Assembly (NCBI GenBank): GCA_016187025.1 | Contig: JACPKM010000008.1 | Span: forward strand, 16,657-80,656 | Source of the DNA: Candidatus Daviesbacteria bacterium | GTDB taxonomy: Bacteria > Patescibacteria > Microgenomatia > Daviesbacterales > UBA10151 | Direction of reading: 5' to 3' | Length of the DNA: 64,000 nt | Shown: positions 25,569 to 34,252 of the stretch, one piece after another | How positions within the stretch are numbered: the first letter of the stretch is position 1 | Layout of the letters: each line of letters starts with the position of its first letter | The notes under the pieces: model-generated | Told to the model about the DNA's origin: nothing | The model's database searches: none | Seen by the model: the letters and a program-made list of their open reading frames with translations, nothing else | Program-made: the position numbers and the translations under genes

Positions 25569-26174
25569 CTATTTGTCTTCACTTTTTTGTTCATCCTTCT
25601 CAGAATCATCTGCACCACCCCTGCCCTTTTTGGAAACCTCAATTGCTTTCTCCATATCGCCTTTCGAGGATGAACCTTTTTTGATAACATCATTAAATTG
25701 TTGTTCCTGGCTTTCTAATTTTTGCTTTAATTTTTGTTCTTCACCTGATTTCTCTGCATCTTTTTTAGTCTTTAAAACCTCATCTTGGTAGTTTTTTATT
25801 GTTTCCCCTACCACTCCCTGATCTTTTTTATCCTCTACTGCTTGAATTACTTCTTCTGCTCTTTTTCCAACTTTGACATGTTTATCCCCTGACACATAAA
25901 CCTCAATGCTTTCTGTAACTTTTTTTACAGGGTAAAGAGGATCCCCTGGCAAGGCTTTTTGAGAAGCTTGCACTACCCCAAATGAGAAAATTAAAAATAT
26001 AAGACCTGCAAAACCTGCCAAAAATAGTCTAAACTTTAAAACACTTCTAATAGGTGGTTTTGGTGTTTCAAGCTCAGCTTTAAGAGCCTGCCAGCCATAT
26101 TCTACTAATGAGGCTGGTGGATTTATATCCAGATAAGTTTTTTTAACCAGTTTCAATTTTTCTTCAAATTTCAT
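25569..26174 (-). CDS. DUF5667 membrane protein, probable anti-sigma factor
   Basis: 201 residues: cytoplasmic N-terminus of about 45, one helix (FRLFLAGFAGLIFLIFSFGVV), then a DUF5667 domain starting ASQKALPGDPLYPVKKVTES and a charged coiled-coil tail rich in Lys/Glu/Gln. The gene follows the ECF sigma factor by one base, the usual sigma/anti-sigma arrangement. The inside segment would bind the sigma factor and the outside domain sense envelope state; this is inference from context. Confidence 0.75.
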   Translation of the reverse strand: MKFEEKLKLVKKTYLDINPPASLVEYGWQALKAELETPKPPIRSVLKFRLFLAGFAGLIFLIFSFGVVQASQKALPGDPLYPVKKVTESIEVYVSGDKHVKVGKRAEEVIQAVEDKKDQGVVGETIKNYQDEVLKTKKDAEKSGEEQKLKQKLESQEQQFNDVIKKGSSSKGDMEKAIEVSKKGRGGADDSEKDEQKSEDK

Positions 26175-26175
26175 C

Positions 26176-26724
26176 TTATTGATCCTCCACCTGCCCTTTT
26201 AACTTTAATAATATTCTGTGAATCATTACTCTTATCGCTCCCTCTTTTTTACCTATAATCTGGGCAATTTCACTATACTCAAGTTCTTCAAAAAACCTTA
26301 AGACGATTATATTTCTTTCAGATGTCTTAAGCTTTCTTAAAGCATGCCATACAAAATCTTTTATCTCTTGCTTAAAAGCTAGTTCCTCTGGACCCGGATC
26401 ATCTGATAAGAATTGTTCAAAACCCTCACCAAAACTGGTGGCACTGATCTCTTTCTTCTTACGGCTTTCATCGATTATTAAATGCCTGGCAATTGTAAAA
26501 AGAAATGCCTGAATTGTTCCCTCTTCCACGGAAAACTTGGGTAGTGAAATCCAAGCTTTATAAAAAGTGGTTTGAGTAAGATCTTCTGCCAACTCTTTGT
26601 TACGGACAGAAAAGTATACAAATCTATAGATTTTTTTAAGGTAAAGCTTATAAATTTGTCCAAAAGCATCCTTATCTCCTTTTTGGGCTTGGTTAATAAG
26701 TTTTCTAATGTCGCTGGATTGCAT
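26176..26724 (-). CDS. ECF-type sigma-70 factor
   Basis: 182 residues with region 2 (FGQIYKLYLKKIYRFVYFSV to LTQTTFYKAWISLPKF) and region 4 (LKTSERNIIVLRFFEELEYSEIAQIIGKKEGAIRVMIHR); region 3 is lacking as in all ECF factors. It directs RNA polymerase to a special promoter set. The divergent intergenic region has a motif of the kind such factors recognise (TGTAAC-N16-CGTT), so autoregulation is likely. Partner anti-sigma candidate follows immediately. Confidence 0.92.
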   Translation of the reverse strand: MQSSDIRKLINQAQKGDKDAFGQIYKLYLKKIYRFVYFSVRNKELAEDLTQTTFYKAWISLPKFSVEEGTIQAFLFTIARHLIIDESRKKKEISATSFGEGFEQFLSDDPGPEELAFKQEIKDFVWHALRKLKTSERNIIVLRFFEELEYSEIAQIIGKKEGAIRVMIHRILLKLKGQVEDQ

Positions 26725-26768
26725 TAGAGCCCATTCTACTACTTATTAATACGTAAATGAAAACAATT

Positions 26769-26797
26769 TGTAACAAATTCCTTTGTACTTCGTTACA
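26769..26797. promoter_or_regulatory. Divergent ECF-type promoter pair
   Basis: Plus strand: TGTAAC (26769-26774), 16 bases, CGTT (26791-26794), then 9 bases to ATG 26804. Minus strand: TGTAAC (26797-26792), 16 bases, TGTT. The two TGTAAC boxes form an inverted repeat. The layout resembles Bacillus extracytoplasmic-function promoters (TGWAAC, 16 bp, CGWN). A direct repeat ACAATTTGTA also occurs at 26763 and 26795. Confidence 0.5.
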
Positions 26798-26803
26798 ATT
26801 TGT

Positions 26804-27199
26804 ATGAAGAAAGCTCAAATCTTTTTAGCAATTATCACACTGATAATTCTCACAAGCCCTCACTCTGCCTTAGGTAAAGATGGAAAAGGCGGAGGGAGTG
26901 ATGATGGGGGACGGGGACGTTCAAAAGTCGAGATAAGGATTGAAGATGATGAAGAAGAAGAGGCTCAAGAACAGCAACTAAGGGTGAGAATCAGTGATGA
27001 AAGATTTGAAATCAGAGGTATGATTACTTCTGTCTTACAACCTTCTCCGACCCCCTCACCTACATCAACTTCTGCCCCTACTGCTACTTCATCGGCTGTC
27101 ACCAGAGTGAGAGCTGAAATTAAAACTGCAGGAACAGCGGCTAGTGTAACCACTTTCCTAGAACAGGTTCTTACCTTTCTAAAAACCCTTCTTGGATAA
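26804..27199 (+). CDS. Secreted acidic Pro/Thr-rich protein, probable ECF sigma target
   Basis: 131 residues. Signal peptide MKKAQIFLAIITLIILTSPH ending ALG-K, a Gly/Asp stretch, the acidic segment IEDDEEEEAQEQQ, a PSPTPSPTSTS linker and a C-terminal helix. ATG 26804 is preferred over TTG 26783, which lies inside the promoter. It diverges from the ECF sigma gene and starts 9 bases after its candidate -10 element, so its message would be leaderless or nearly so. No known family. Confidence 0.65.
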   Translation: MKKAQIFLAIITLIILTSPHSALGKDGKGGGSDDGGRGRSKVEIRIEDDEEEEAQEQQLRVRISDERFEIRGMITSVLQPSPTPSPTSTSAPTATSSAVTRVRAEIKTAGTAASVTTFLEQVLTFLKTLLG

Positions 27200-27229
27200 T
27201 TTTTAATTCCTTTTAAGCAAGCTTTGGTA

Positions 27230-29314
27230 TCAATTGCAGGTGTTGAAGTAGTCAGATAAAACACTCATTTTTGTCTGCCATATATTTGTCCAATCATCCT
27301 GCAGGATTCCACCAGTATCACCTGAGTTTGGATTCCAGCTCCAGTAAAAAGAACTACACATCCCCTTTGATTTCATATAACTAACCCATGCTTGTTGTAA
27401 GGCTAGATCTTGAGCATTTCCTCCTGCTGTTCCCATTTTCCCTCCCCACTCTCCTGGAGCTAAGGTAAATCCGCCTGATGAAAGAAATCCAAATTGCGTA
27501 TCCCAGATGACAGACATGTTCCTAGGAAAATTGGGATCTGAAAAGTATGATTGAGATGCCACATCTGGTCCATAAACATGTGGGGATAAAATTAATTTAT
27601 TTGCCGGAATTAACGATGTCGAGATTGGAGTACATTTTTGAACCTCCAAATTTTCTCCCCAAAAATGGCCAAGATAACTGGAGCAATGGCTGCTTTCCCC
27701 TATTCCTTCTACAAACACTAAGATGTTAGGATTGGCTGCCAAAACTGCTTTACCTGATTTTTCTGCTGCGCTGTTCCAATCAGTTGAGGAATTACCTGTT
27801 CCCCAAGTAGCCACACCATGTGGTTCGTTTTTCAAATCTATTCCTACAAAATTTTGTAAGCTAGCATATCTTTTTGCAAGGTTAGAAAGATCAGCAATCC
27901 ATTGGTTCTCAGAGTATGAGGAAGTATACCAAAGTTCAGAAATTGCCAAGCAATCCGGTCGGTGATGGTCAAGTAAAATATACATCCCTTGGTTATTCAA
28001 CTCACCCAGTACTTTATCCAGCACCTGCAAACTATTTAATCCTTGTAGATCCGCATTTTTACTATAATCTATTGATGAAACCTCTGCTCCATTAATAGTT
28101 GCCGGACAAACCGGCACTCTTACTGCATTAAATCCTAAGTTTTTCATTTGGGTTATCATTTCTTTATAGCCTCTGGACCAAAGGCCATGTACAACGTGAA
28201 TTTCTGTTTCAAAACCAAACCAGTTTACTCCCTTAAGCTTTATTTGAACCCCCTGTTTATAGATTTTACCTGCCGATGTAGTATACCCGCCAAAACTTGG
28301 AGCAGTTGGTGTTGTATTAACAGCACTGCCTACTGGGGAATTGGTCAAACTAATATTGTCTATATATAGAGTCGGCTGGGGCTGACCTAAAGACTCTTGT
28401 ATTACTAGCCCCTTAATTTGTTTATTGCTTGCCAAAAGATCAGCAAGAGGAATGCTAAAGGTTGTAAAGCTTGTATTAGAAAGCGTTCCATAATTTCCTA
28501 AAGGCACTCCTTTAATGGCTTGATTGTTAACATCATAAACTATGACTTTATATTGTTGATTTGCTTGGGTTGCCTTTGCTGAAAAGCTTAAATGTGTATA
28601 GGGGGACGTATTAACTGCTGTGTCAGTATGAAGGTACAAACCTGCCCAAGCATTATTTGCCTGAAAACCGATAGCAGAGCTCAAACCGACACTTGCCCCC
28701 CAAGACCAGTTAACCCAACTGTTTGCTAGCGAATCTGTATAAATATTCAAAGATGCCAAACTAACAGGCGCAGCTGGAGTAGAAGCAGAGTTTACAAACT
28801 CTATTTGATCCAAAAATATTGCTGGCTGATTATTCCCTGTTACATCCTGCCATGCTATACCTTTGATAAATTTGGTAGAAATTGATGAAACTGGAATATT
28901 ATAAACTTTATAGGAGTTAGTTAACTCACCGCCAAAGTCTGCCAAATTAAGCTGAGTTGATGAATTGTTATTACTATCATAAATTAAGACTTTAATTTTA
29001 GGGTTACCGCCGTCACTTTGCATTGCAAACCTCAAAGATGAAAAGTTAGAGATATCCAAACCAGCATCTGTATGAAGATATAATGCTCCCCATCCATTTG
29101 GACCAAAAGCCAAGGATTTGTTACCCGAATAGAGTGGTACCGGATTATTAGGATTTATCCATGTATTCCAAGACCAGCTAACCCATCCGGAAGATAAAGA
29201 ATCATCATAAATTAATGTGTTTGGTGAGGCTGCAAAAACTAGTTTAGTTCCAAAAGCAAAAGATAAAACTAGAGCGAAAAGAAGACTGACTAATAGTTTT
29301 TTTGTTTTTAACAT
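27230..29314 (-). CDS. Secreted GH5 endoglucanase with two N-terminal carbohydrate-binding domains
   Basis: 694 residues. Signal peptide (LLVSLLFALVLSFAFGTKLVFA), two tandem beta-sandwich repeats of about 145 residues each (both with WVSWSW/WVNWSW near the start and LYLHTD inside, ending in an ILFD/LYIDNI strand), then a GH5 barrel from about 350. Catalytic acid E497 in LKNEPHG and nucleophile E622 in APGEWGGK; HVYGP and WSWNP are also typical. It hydrolyses beta-1,4-glucan outside the cell. Near a cellulose-synthase-like operon on the same strand. Confidence 0.85.
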   Translation of the reverse strand: MLKTKKLLVSLLFALVLSFAFGTKLVFAASPNTLIYDDSLSSGWVSWSWNTWINPNNPVPLYSGNKSLAFGPNGWGALYLHTDAGLDISNFSSLRFAMQSDGGNPKIKVLIYDSNNNSSTQLNLADFGGELTNSYKVYNIPVSSISTKFIKGIAWQDVTGNNQPAIFLDQIEFVNSASTPAAPVSLASLNIYTDSLANSWVNWSWGASVGLSSAIGFQANNAWAGLYLHTDTAVNTSPYTHLSFSAKATQANQQYKVIVYDVNNQAIKGVPLGNYGTLSNTSFTTFSIPLADLLASNKQIKGLVIQESLGQPQPTLYIDNISLTNSPVGSAVNTTPTAPSFGGYTTSAGKIYKQGVQIKLKGVNWFGFETEIHVVHGLWSRGYKEMITQMKNLGFNAVRVPVCPATINGAEVSSIDYSKNADLQGLNSLQVLDKVLGELNNQGMYILLDHHRPDCLAISELWYTSSYSENQWIADLSNLAKRYASLQNFVGIDLKNEPHGVATWGTGNSSTDWNSAAEKSGKAVLAANPNILVFVEGIGESSHCSSYLGHFWGENLEVQKCTPISTSLIPANKLILSPHVYGPDVASQSYFSDPNFPRNMSVIWDTQFGFLSSGGFTLAPGEWGGKMGTAGGNAQDLALQQAWVSYMKSKGMCSSFYWSWNPNSGDTGGILQDDWTNIWQTKMSVLSDYFNTCN

Positions 29315-29409
29315 TGGCAGTGGCGAGGATAATAGCAGCTAATTTTTGGCTTGTCAAATCCCCAGATTAAGAGTTTGATTAACAATTAGTAAGAGCTGTG
29401 TAATGAATT

Positions 29410-30906
29410 TTAAATTGGGAGATCTACGTCATAGCGCAGTCTATAGACTCTTATTTCCAAATTTTGGGAAAAGGTTTGCATGTCTAGGCGGTGAAAGTTT
29501 CTTTCGAAATAGTCCTCAACATCCTTCTTATTTCCCTGGTCGTAAGAAAATACTACAAAGACCCGTAAATACTGCTCTTGGTACTTTTTAATTTGTTCTT
29601 GAAGATTTTCTATACTAAATGATGGAATCCCGCCTTTGGAAAACCTGTCCCAGTCAGGAATAGTAGCAACTTTGGTTTGCCCACGGTAATAATACTCAAC
29701 TGGATAAATAGTAAAGGGAGGGCTAAGTGCAATAATATCCCTTGGTGTAGCTTTTTTCTCAAGATAAGTTACTGCAGACTGATAGTTTTCTCTTATAGGA
29801 GATGATGCTGAAGTATTTTGCAAAAATAGTAAACCCGTCATAAAAAATATTAATACAAAAGATAAAACATAAGTAAATTTTTTAGCATAAGATGACAAAA
29901 GCCAAGCAGTGATAATAAAAAGGAATGGACTAACAAATATTAGATAACGGGTCAAAAACAATGGTTTAAAAACATACGAGGCAGCAAATGCCAATATCAT
30001 AGGTAAAAAAAAGATTGTAAAAAAATATCCCATAAAGGATGGCCTGAATAATACTTTTTGAGTAAAAATCAAAAAAATTATTATTACTAAAAATGGCCAC
30101 ATTGAAATTATGATTGACTGAATATCTTGAGGAGGAAAACCAAAAAGGAAATTAACAAGGGTTTGAAAAAGGTTATAACTGGTAGGAAGAGGAATCATAG
30201 GCAGTGTATTTGAGGCAAAGCCCAGCCCAATCATATAAATTATCCAAGGACTAAAAAGTATCAAATCCATCAAAATAAGCGCTGTAAATAAGAAAACTAC
30301 GCGAAAATCTCTTTTTTTTTGGACCTTAATTATTTTTGTGGTTAACAAATAAAGAAATTGTGCTGCTACCAAAAAGAGAAAAAAATAATGGGTTAAGAAC
30401 CCAAAAAGAGTCGATAAAAATAATCCAAACTTTCCTTCAACCCCACCAGATTTTAAAAACTTTAAGAAAAAAATACTGTTTAGAATAGACATTAAGACAA
30501 ATAAGCTATACATCCTAGACTCTGATGAATACCACACAATAAATGGTGAGAAAGAAAATAACACCACTGATAAAATAGCTATCTTTTTGTTGCTTACTTG
30601 CTTTGTAAGCTGATACAGTGCAAAAAGAGAAGTAATAAAAAAGACCAATGATAAAGATCTGGCAACTACTACATCTGTGCCAAATATCTGCAACCAAACA
30701 TGAAGCAGTAAAAAGTATAAAGGAACATGCACGTCTTCAGCTGTTATCTTTAACAGTTCTGGTACTGACTTTGTTGTCACCCAAATGGATTGCGCCTCAT
30801 CCAGCCTTAATGATTGCGATTGCAAAGTAAAACTGTTTACTGCAAAGGCCACCAGTAATATCAAAGGTAAAACTGCCCACGCGGGTTGTTTTATATAGTT
30901 TGTCAT
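29410..30906 (-). CDS. GT39/ArnT-like membrane glycosyltransferase
   Basis: 498 residues with about eleven helices. The first outside loop has LRLDEAQSIW, where the Asp-Glu pair is the catalytic site of the GT-C (GT39/GT83) enzymes that use polyprenyl-phosphate sugars. The C-terminal part is a soluble outside domain. It sits 15 bases after the cellulose-synthase-like gene, so it probably belongs to the same polysaccharide unit and may decorate the polymer or a surface protein; the donor is unknown. Confidence 0.82.
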   Translation of the reverse strand: MTNYIKQPAWAVLPLILLVAFAVNSFTLQSQSLRLDEAQSIWVTTKSVPELLKITAEDVHVPLYFLLLHVWLQIFGTDVVVARSLSLVFFITSLFALYQLTKQVSNKKIAILSVVLFSFSPFIVWYSSESRMYSLFVLMSILNSIFFLKFLKSGGVEGKFGLFLSTLFGFLTHYFFLFLVAAQFLYLLTTKIIKVQKKRDFRVVFLFTALILMDLILFSPWIIYMIGLGFASNTLPMIPLPTSYNLFQTLVNFLFGFPPQDIQSIIISMWPFLVIIIFLIFTQKVLFRPSFMGYFFTIFFLPMILAFAASYVFKPLFLTRYLIFVSPFLFIITAWLLSSYAKKFTYVLSFVLIFFMTGLLFLQNTSASSPIRENYQSAVTYLEKKATPRDIIALSPPFTIYPVEYYYRGQTKVATIPDWDRFSKGGIPSFSIENLQEQIKKYQEQYLRVFVVFSYDQGNKKDVEDYFERNFHRLDMQTFSQNLEIRVYRLRYDVDLPI

Positions 30907-30921
30907 GAATATTTTTAAAAC

Positions 30922-32463
30922 TTAACTTGCTACACTTGCAGGCCTATCTGCAGCAAACAACTTAAATAAACCTCTCCAGTTATATGCAACAGATATAAAC
31001 GGCATAAACATAACAATATTAAAAAATGCCCATGACACATTTGTTGCAACAGAGGGTGTCAACCCATCTCTATACAAAGCAATAAATACCCCAATTACTG
31101 ACAAGATAACAAAAAAGATATGGGGAATTGCCAAAAATAGAAAGTTTCCTTCCTGAGCCTTTTTAGAGGTAACAACAAACATAGTCTTTTCTCTAAAAAG
31201 AAGTGATTTTAGAGCAGAAAGCTGCAGTGTAAAGCTGGAATGGGAAAAAGCTATTGCCCTAAATGTCAAAGACCCATCTGAAACTTTAAATATAGTCAAA
31301 AAGATTAGCAGTATTAAAGGAATAAATACTAAAGTAAAAGAGGTAGTGGTAGCTGCAACCGGTGATATTCCCGTATACAAAAATATTATAGGTATTAGCA
31401 AATCTATTAATACAACAACCCCATTAAAATAATAGGCTGCAGATGAAAGGTATTGAATTTTTTGCCGCCAAGAAAGTCTTTTTTTAAATAACGGATTATG
31501 GGCAAACAATACCTCCAATGATCCCCTCGCCCATCTGTGCTGTTGTTTATAATAGGACAATAAATCTTGCGGAGCCAGCCCTTCTGCCAACACCTCTTTT
31601 GTATAAAATGCTTTCCAGCCTTTTTGATAAATAAACAAAGATGTTAGAAAATCTTCTGCAATATTATCCTCACACATACCACCAGCCTCGTCTAGCGCTT
31701 TTCTTCTAATAGCAACATTTGTACCAGAGATGATTGCACTGTTTTGCCTACCTTTGCCTTCCATAATTGGACCAAAGAAAAACTCTTGCTGCTCCCACGC
31801 TGTTTTGGCAATAATGTTTTTATTGTAGTTTTTATAATATTGAGGAGTCTGGACAAACCCAACTTTGGGATCGCCAAAATAAGGTATGGTTTTTTCTAGG
31901 AAATCCTCATGCACCATCATATCCGCATCAAGGATAACAACAATTTCTCCTTTGGTGTTTTTTAACGCATTATTGATATTACCGGCCTTAGCACCAGACC
32001 CCGACTTTCTGGTAATGCAAAATACTCCCAAATCAGAAGCTAAGTTTTCTATCTGCTTCCAGTTGTCTTTTTTTGCAATAAAACCGTCGTTTAAAATATA
32101 AATGGAAAATTTATCGTATTTTAGATCCTTGGCAGCCAGGACAGTTTTCTTAACCACCTCCACCTGCTCTCCTGCAACAGTGATGTAAATATCAACTTTG
32201 GGGTTTGACTCCCATGCATTTTGATCCTTCTCTAGTAAAGGATTATAGTCTTGCGGCCAGATAGTCTGCCAAAAAGTAAAAGCCATAAAAAGATGGTATA
32301 CCTCTCCAAAAAATAGACTAAAATAAAACAGCGGATGACCGATATGGCTGGGGTCTAACCACCAAAAACCATAAATTAAAGCTAAAATAGAATTTAGCAC
32401 AAGCAATGCCTTGCTGCTTACCTTTGAGCTTATTACTGGTAGCTTTAATCTGGGTTTAGTCAT
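30922..32463 (-). CDS. Cellulose-synthase-like processive GT2 (BcsA-type catalytic subunit)
   Basis: 513 residues. Two N-terminal helices, a GT2 domain with first Asp in ILNDGF, DxD in VILDADMM, AEDFLTS as the TED-like base and QQHRWARGS as the QxxRW product-channel motif, then about five C-terminal helices. All residues for processive beta-glycan synthesis and export are present. The c-di-GMP-binding PilZ domain of enterobacterial BcsA is absent. It lies 3 bases after a GH8 gene, the classic bcsA-bcsZ combination. Cellulose versus mixed or other beta-glucan cannot be told. Confidence 0.85.
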   Translation of the reverse strand: MTKPRLKLPVISSKVSSKALLVLNSILALIYGFWWLDPSHIGHPLFYFSLFFGEVYHLFMAFTFWQTIWPQDYNPLLEKDQNAWESNPKVDIYITVAGEQVEVVKKTVLAAKDLKYDKFSIYILNDGFIAKKDNWKQIENLASDLGVFCITRKSGSGAKAGNINNALKNTKGEIVVILDADMMVHEDFLEKTIPYFGDPKVGFVQTPQYYKNYNKNIIAKTAWEQQEFFFGPIMEGKGRQNSAIISGTNVAIRRKALDEAGGMCEDNIAEDFLTSLFIYQKGWKAFYTKEVLAEGLAPQDLLSYYKQQHRWARGSLEVLFAHNPLFKKRLSWRQKIQYLSSAAYYFNGVVVLIDLLIPIIFLYTGISPVAATTTSFTLVFIPLILLIFLTIFKVSDGSLTFRAIAFSHSSFTLQLSALKSLLFREKTMFVVTSKKAQEGNFLFLAIPHIFFVILSVIGVFIALYRDGLTPSVATNVSWAFFNIVMFMPFISVAYNWRGLFKLFAADRPASVAS

Positions 32464-32466
32464 ATA

Positions 32467-33642
32467 TTAAAGTTTAGGCAGCTGCCCGTTATATAAAGCA
32501 ACTCCAAACCATAACCAATTTTTCTCATAATACGGCAGTTCCTGGTTAAAGCTATCTTCGTCATTTGAATAAAGCTTAATAATTTTTTCTTCATAGATTT
32601 TTTTTGCTAAGTCTGGATTTTTTACTGACAAAAATCCTAAGGATGTTGCATAAAGAGCAGGACTTTCTTTTTCTGAAAGCTCTTCTCCCTCATGAGAATA
32701 ACTTTCAACCAGCTTACCATCCTTGTGTAAATGATCTATCAACTTATTAAATGCAGCGGAAAGATAGACACGGGCTTTCTCGTCTTTGTTCCATTGCCAA
32801 TCAAGCGCAATCCTCCAAGGTACTCTTAAAGCATCATAAGAGTAAGTCGTGTTCATTCCTTTTAAACCAGCTTCTTTAATTTCTCCATTTTTTCTATTCA
32901 AAGACATCCAATCAGGCGGGAGACCGACTCCTCTTGGTCTATCCAGTTTTTCCCGGCCAGACCTATCCAGCAACTCGTAGGCCGGATCAATTAAACTATT
33001 CCAGTCATTTTCCTGATCCACTTCAGCAAAGATTTTCCACGCATAAGGTGCAAAATATGAAGGATTAATTATTAAAGTATCCTCATTCTTAGCCCAATTA
33101 CCCGCTATTAAATAGCGCCTACCACCAACTTCCTGGGTTTCTTTATCCCAGATATCTTTTAATATTTCTAAGCTTTCTGTTTGGTAACTTGGATTTTCCC
33201 AGCGCCGGCTTGCCAAAATTAAGCTTAAAGCTATATCGGTATCTGCATCAGAGGCACTATTTATACCTCCATTGGGTAAAAACCCATAGTTTTTACCTTC
33301 TATCTTTCCCCATCTCCAACCAAACAAATTATCTTCATCTCTTTTCAAATTTTGCTTTGTCCAAGTCCAAATTCGGTTAAAGCTTTCTCTATCATCTATC
33401 CAAACAGCCCTAAGTAGAGCATATGATTGGCCTTCAGAAGTGGTAAAATCCTCCTGGCTGTTATCTATTACCCTCCCATCCTGATTTATAAACTGGTCCT
33501 TATATCTAATCCATGAAGCAGCAAGTAATGTTTTAGGGGAAAATGTTCTGGTAAGGTCAGCATATTTACTGTTTACATATAGGGTAAATAAAAAACCTAA
33601 TATTCCAATTATTACTAAAACATAGGCTATATGTTTTCTCAT
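32467..33642 (-). CDS. GH8 endoglucanase (BcsZ-like)
   Basis: 391 residues. N-terminal anchor helix (IAYVLVIIGILGFLFTLYVN), then an (alpha/alpha)6 barrel. FTTSEGQSYAL carries the general acid Glu and SASDADTDIALSL the catalytic Asp of GH8. Enzymes of this family trim the glucan chain made by BcsA and are needed for proper secretion. It overlaps the upstream small membrane protein by 4 bases and precedes the GT2 gene by 3, so translation is probably coupled. Confidence 0.85.
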   Translation of the reverse strand: MRKHIAYVLVIIGILGFLFTLYVNSKYADLTRTFSPKTLLAASWIRYKDQFINQDGRVIDNSQEDFTTSEGQSYALLRAVWIDDRESFNRIWTWTKQNLKRDEDNLFGWRWGKIEGKNYGFLPNGGINSASDADTDIALSLILASRRWENPSYQTESLEILKDIWDKETQEVGGRRYLIAGNWAKNEDTLIINPSYFAPYAWKIFAEVDQENDWNSLIDPAYELLDRSGREKLDRPRGVGLPPDWMSLNRKNGEIKEAGLKGMNTTYSYDALRVPWRIALDWQWNKDEKARVYLSAAFNKLIDHLHKDGKLVESYSHEGEELSEKESPALYATSLGFLSVKNPDLAKKIYEEKIIKLYSNDEDSFNQELPYYEKNWLWFGVALYNGQLPKL

Positions 33643-34130
33643 ATAAATTTGGGATAGTGAGGAGGCTGTTGATTGAATTTGATAGGTCTTAAAAGAAGCA
33701 CGCCCAATCCTAGAGAAAACATCGAGATAGTAACTAAAACAATATTAATTATTGGGTTTAAACCATTAGGGCGATAATAATCTTTTGATAGGCTACGGAA
33801 CGCTAAGTTCATTGGAGGAATCGGGGTGCTAATATTTTCGATTTGATCATTTTTCTTTTCATTTATACTTGTTCTTACAGGAACAGGAGTTGATTCTGTT
33901 ATTTTAGGCTGTGGTTTGGTTTTGGCAGTGTTTAACGGTTTACCCTCAGATTTACCTGAATTATCTAACTTGATATCTTCGTTGACAGATGATCCTCTGC
34001 CGCTATTGTCTACACTCTGCCCTTTTTGGTCATTTCCATCCTTTGAGTAAACATAAACCACATTCATGGTTAGTACCCCATAGAGATAGATAAATATAAC
34101 TAAAACTAGATTTATCAGTCCTTTTTTCAT
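33639..34130 (-). CDS. Two-helix membrane protein heading the beta-glucan operon
   Basis: 163 residues: N-terminal helix (LINLVLVIFIYLYGVLTM), a polar outside loop of about 100 residues rich in Ser/Asn/Lys/Pro, a second helix (IINIVLVTISMFSLGLGVLLL) and a short Pro-rich end. No family recognised. Because it starts the GH8-GT2-GT39 unit, an accessory job in polymer export or assembly is plausible (context only). Confidence 0.6.
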   Translation of the reverse strand: MKKGLINLVLVIFIYLYGVLTMNVVYVYSKDGNDQKGQSVDNSGRGSSVNEDIKLDNSGKSEGKPLNTAKTKPQPKITESTPVPVRTSINEKKNDQIENISTPIPPMNLAFRSLSKDYYRPNGLNPIINIVLVTISMFSLGLGVLLLRPIKFNQQPPHYPKFI

Positions 34131-34252
34131 AAATCCCCGTTCTAAAGCTTAAATGAAATTTGAAAATTAAAAGTAAATAGTAGTTCTTCTTGGTTAATGT
34201 TACTAAATATTCTTGTAAGACTTTAGTAAACATCAGATTTTTTCTAAAAAAC

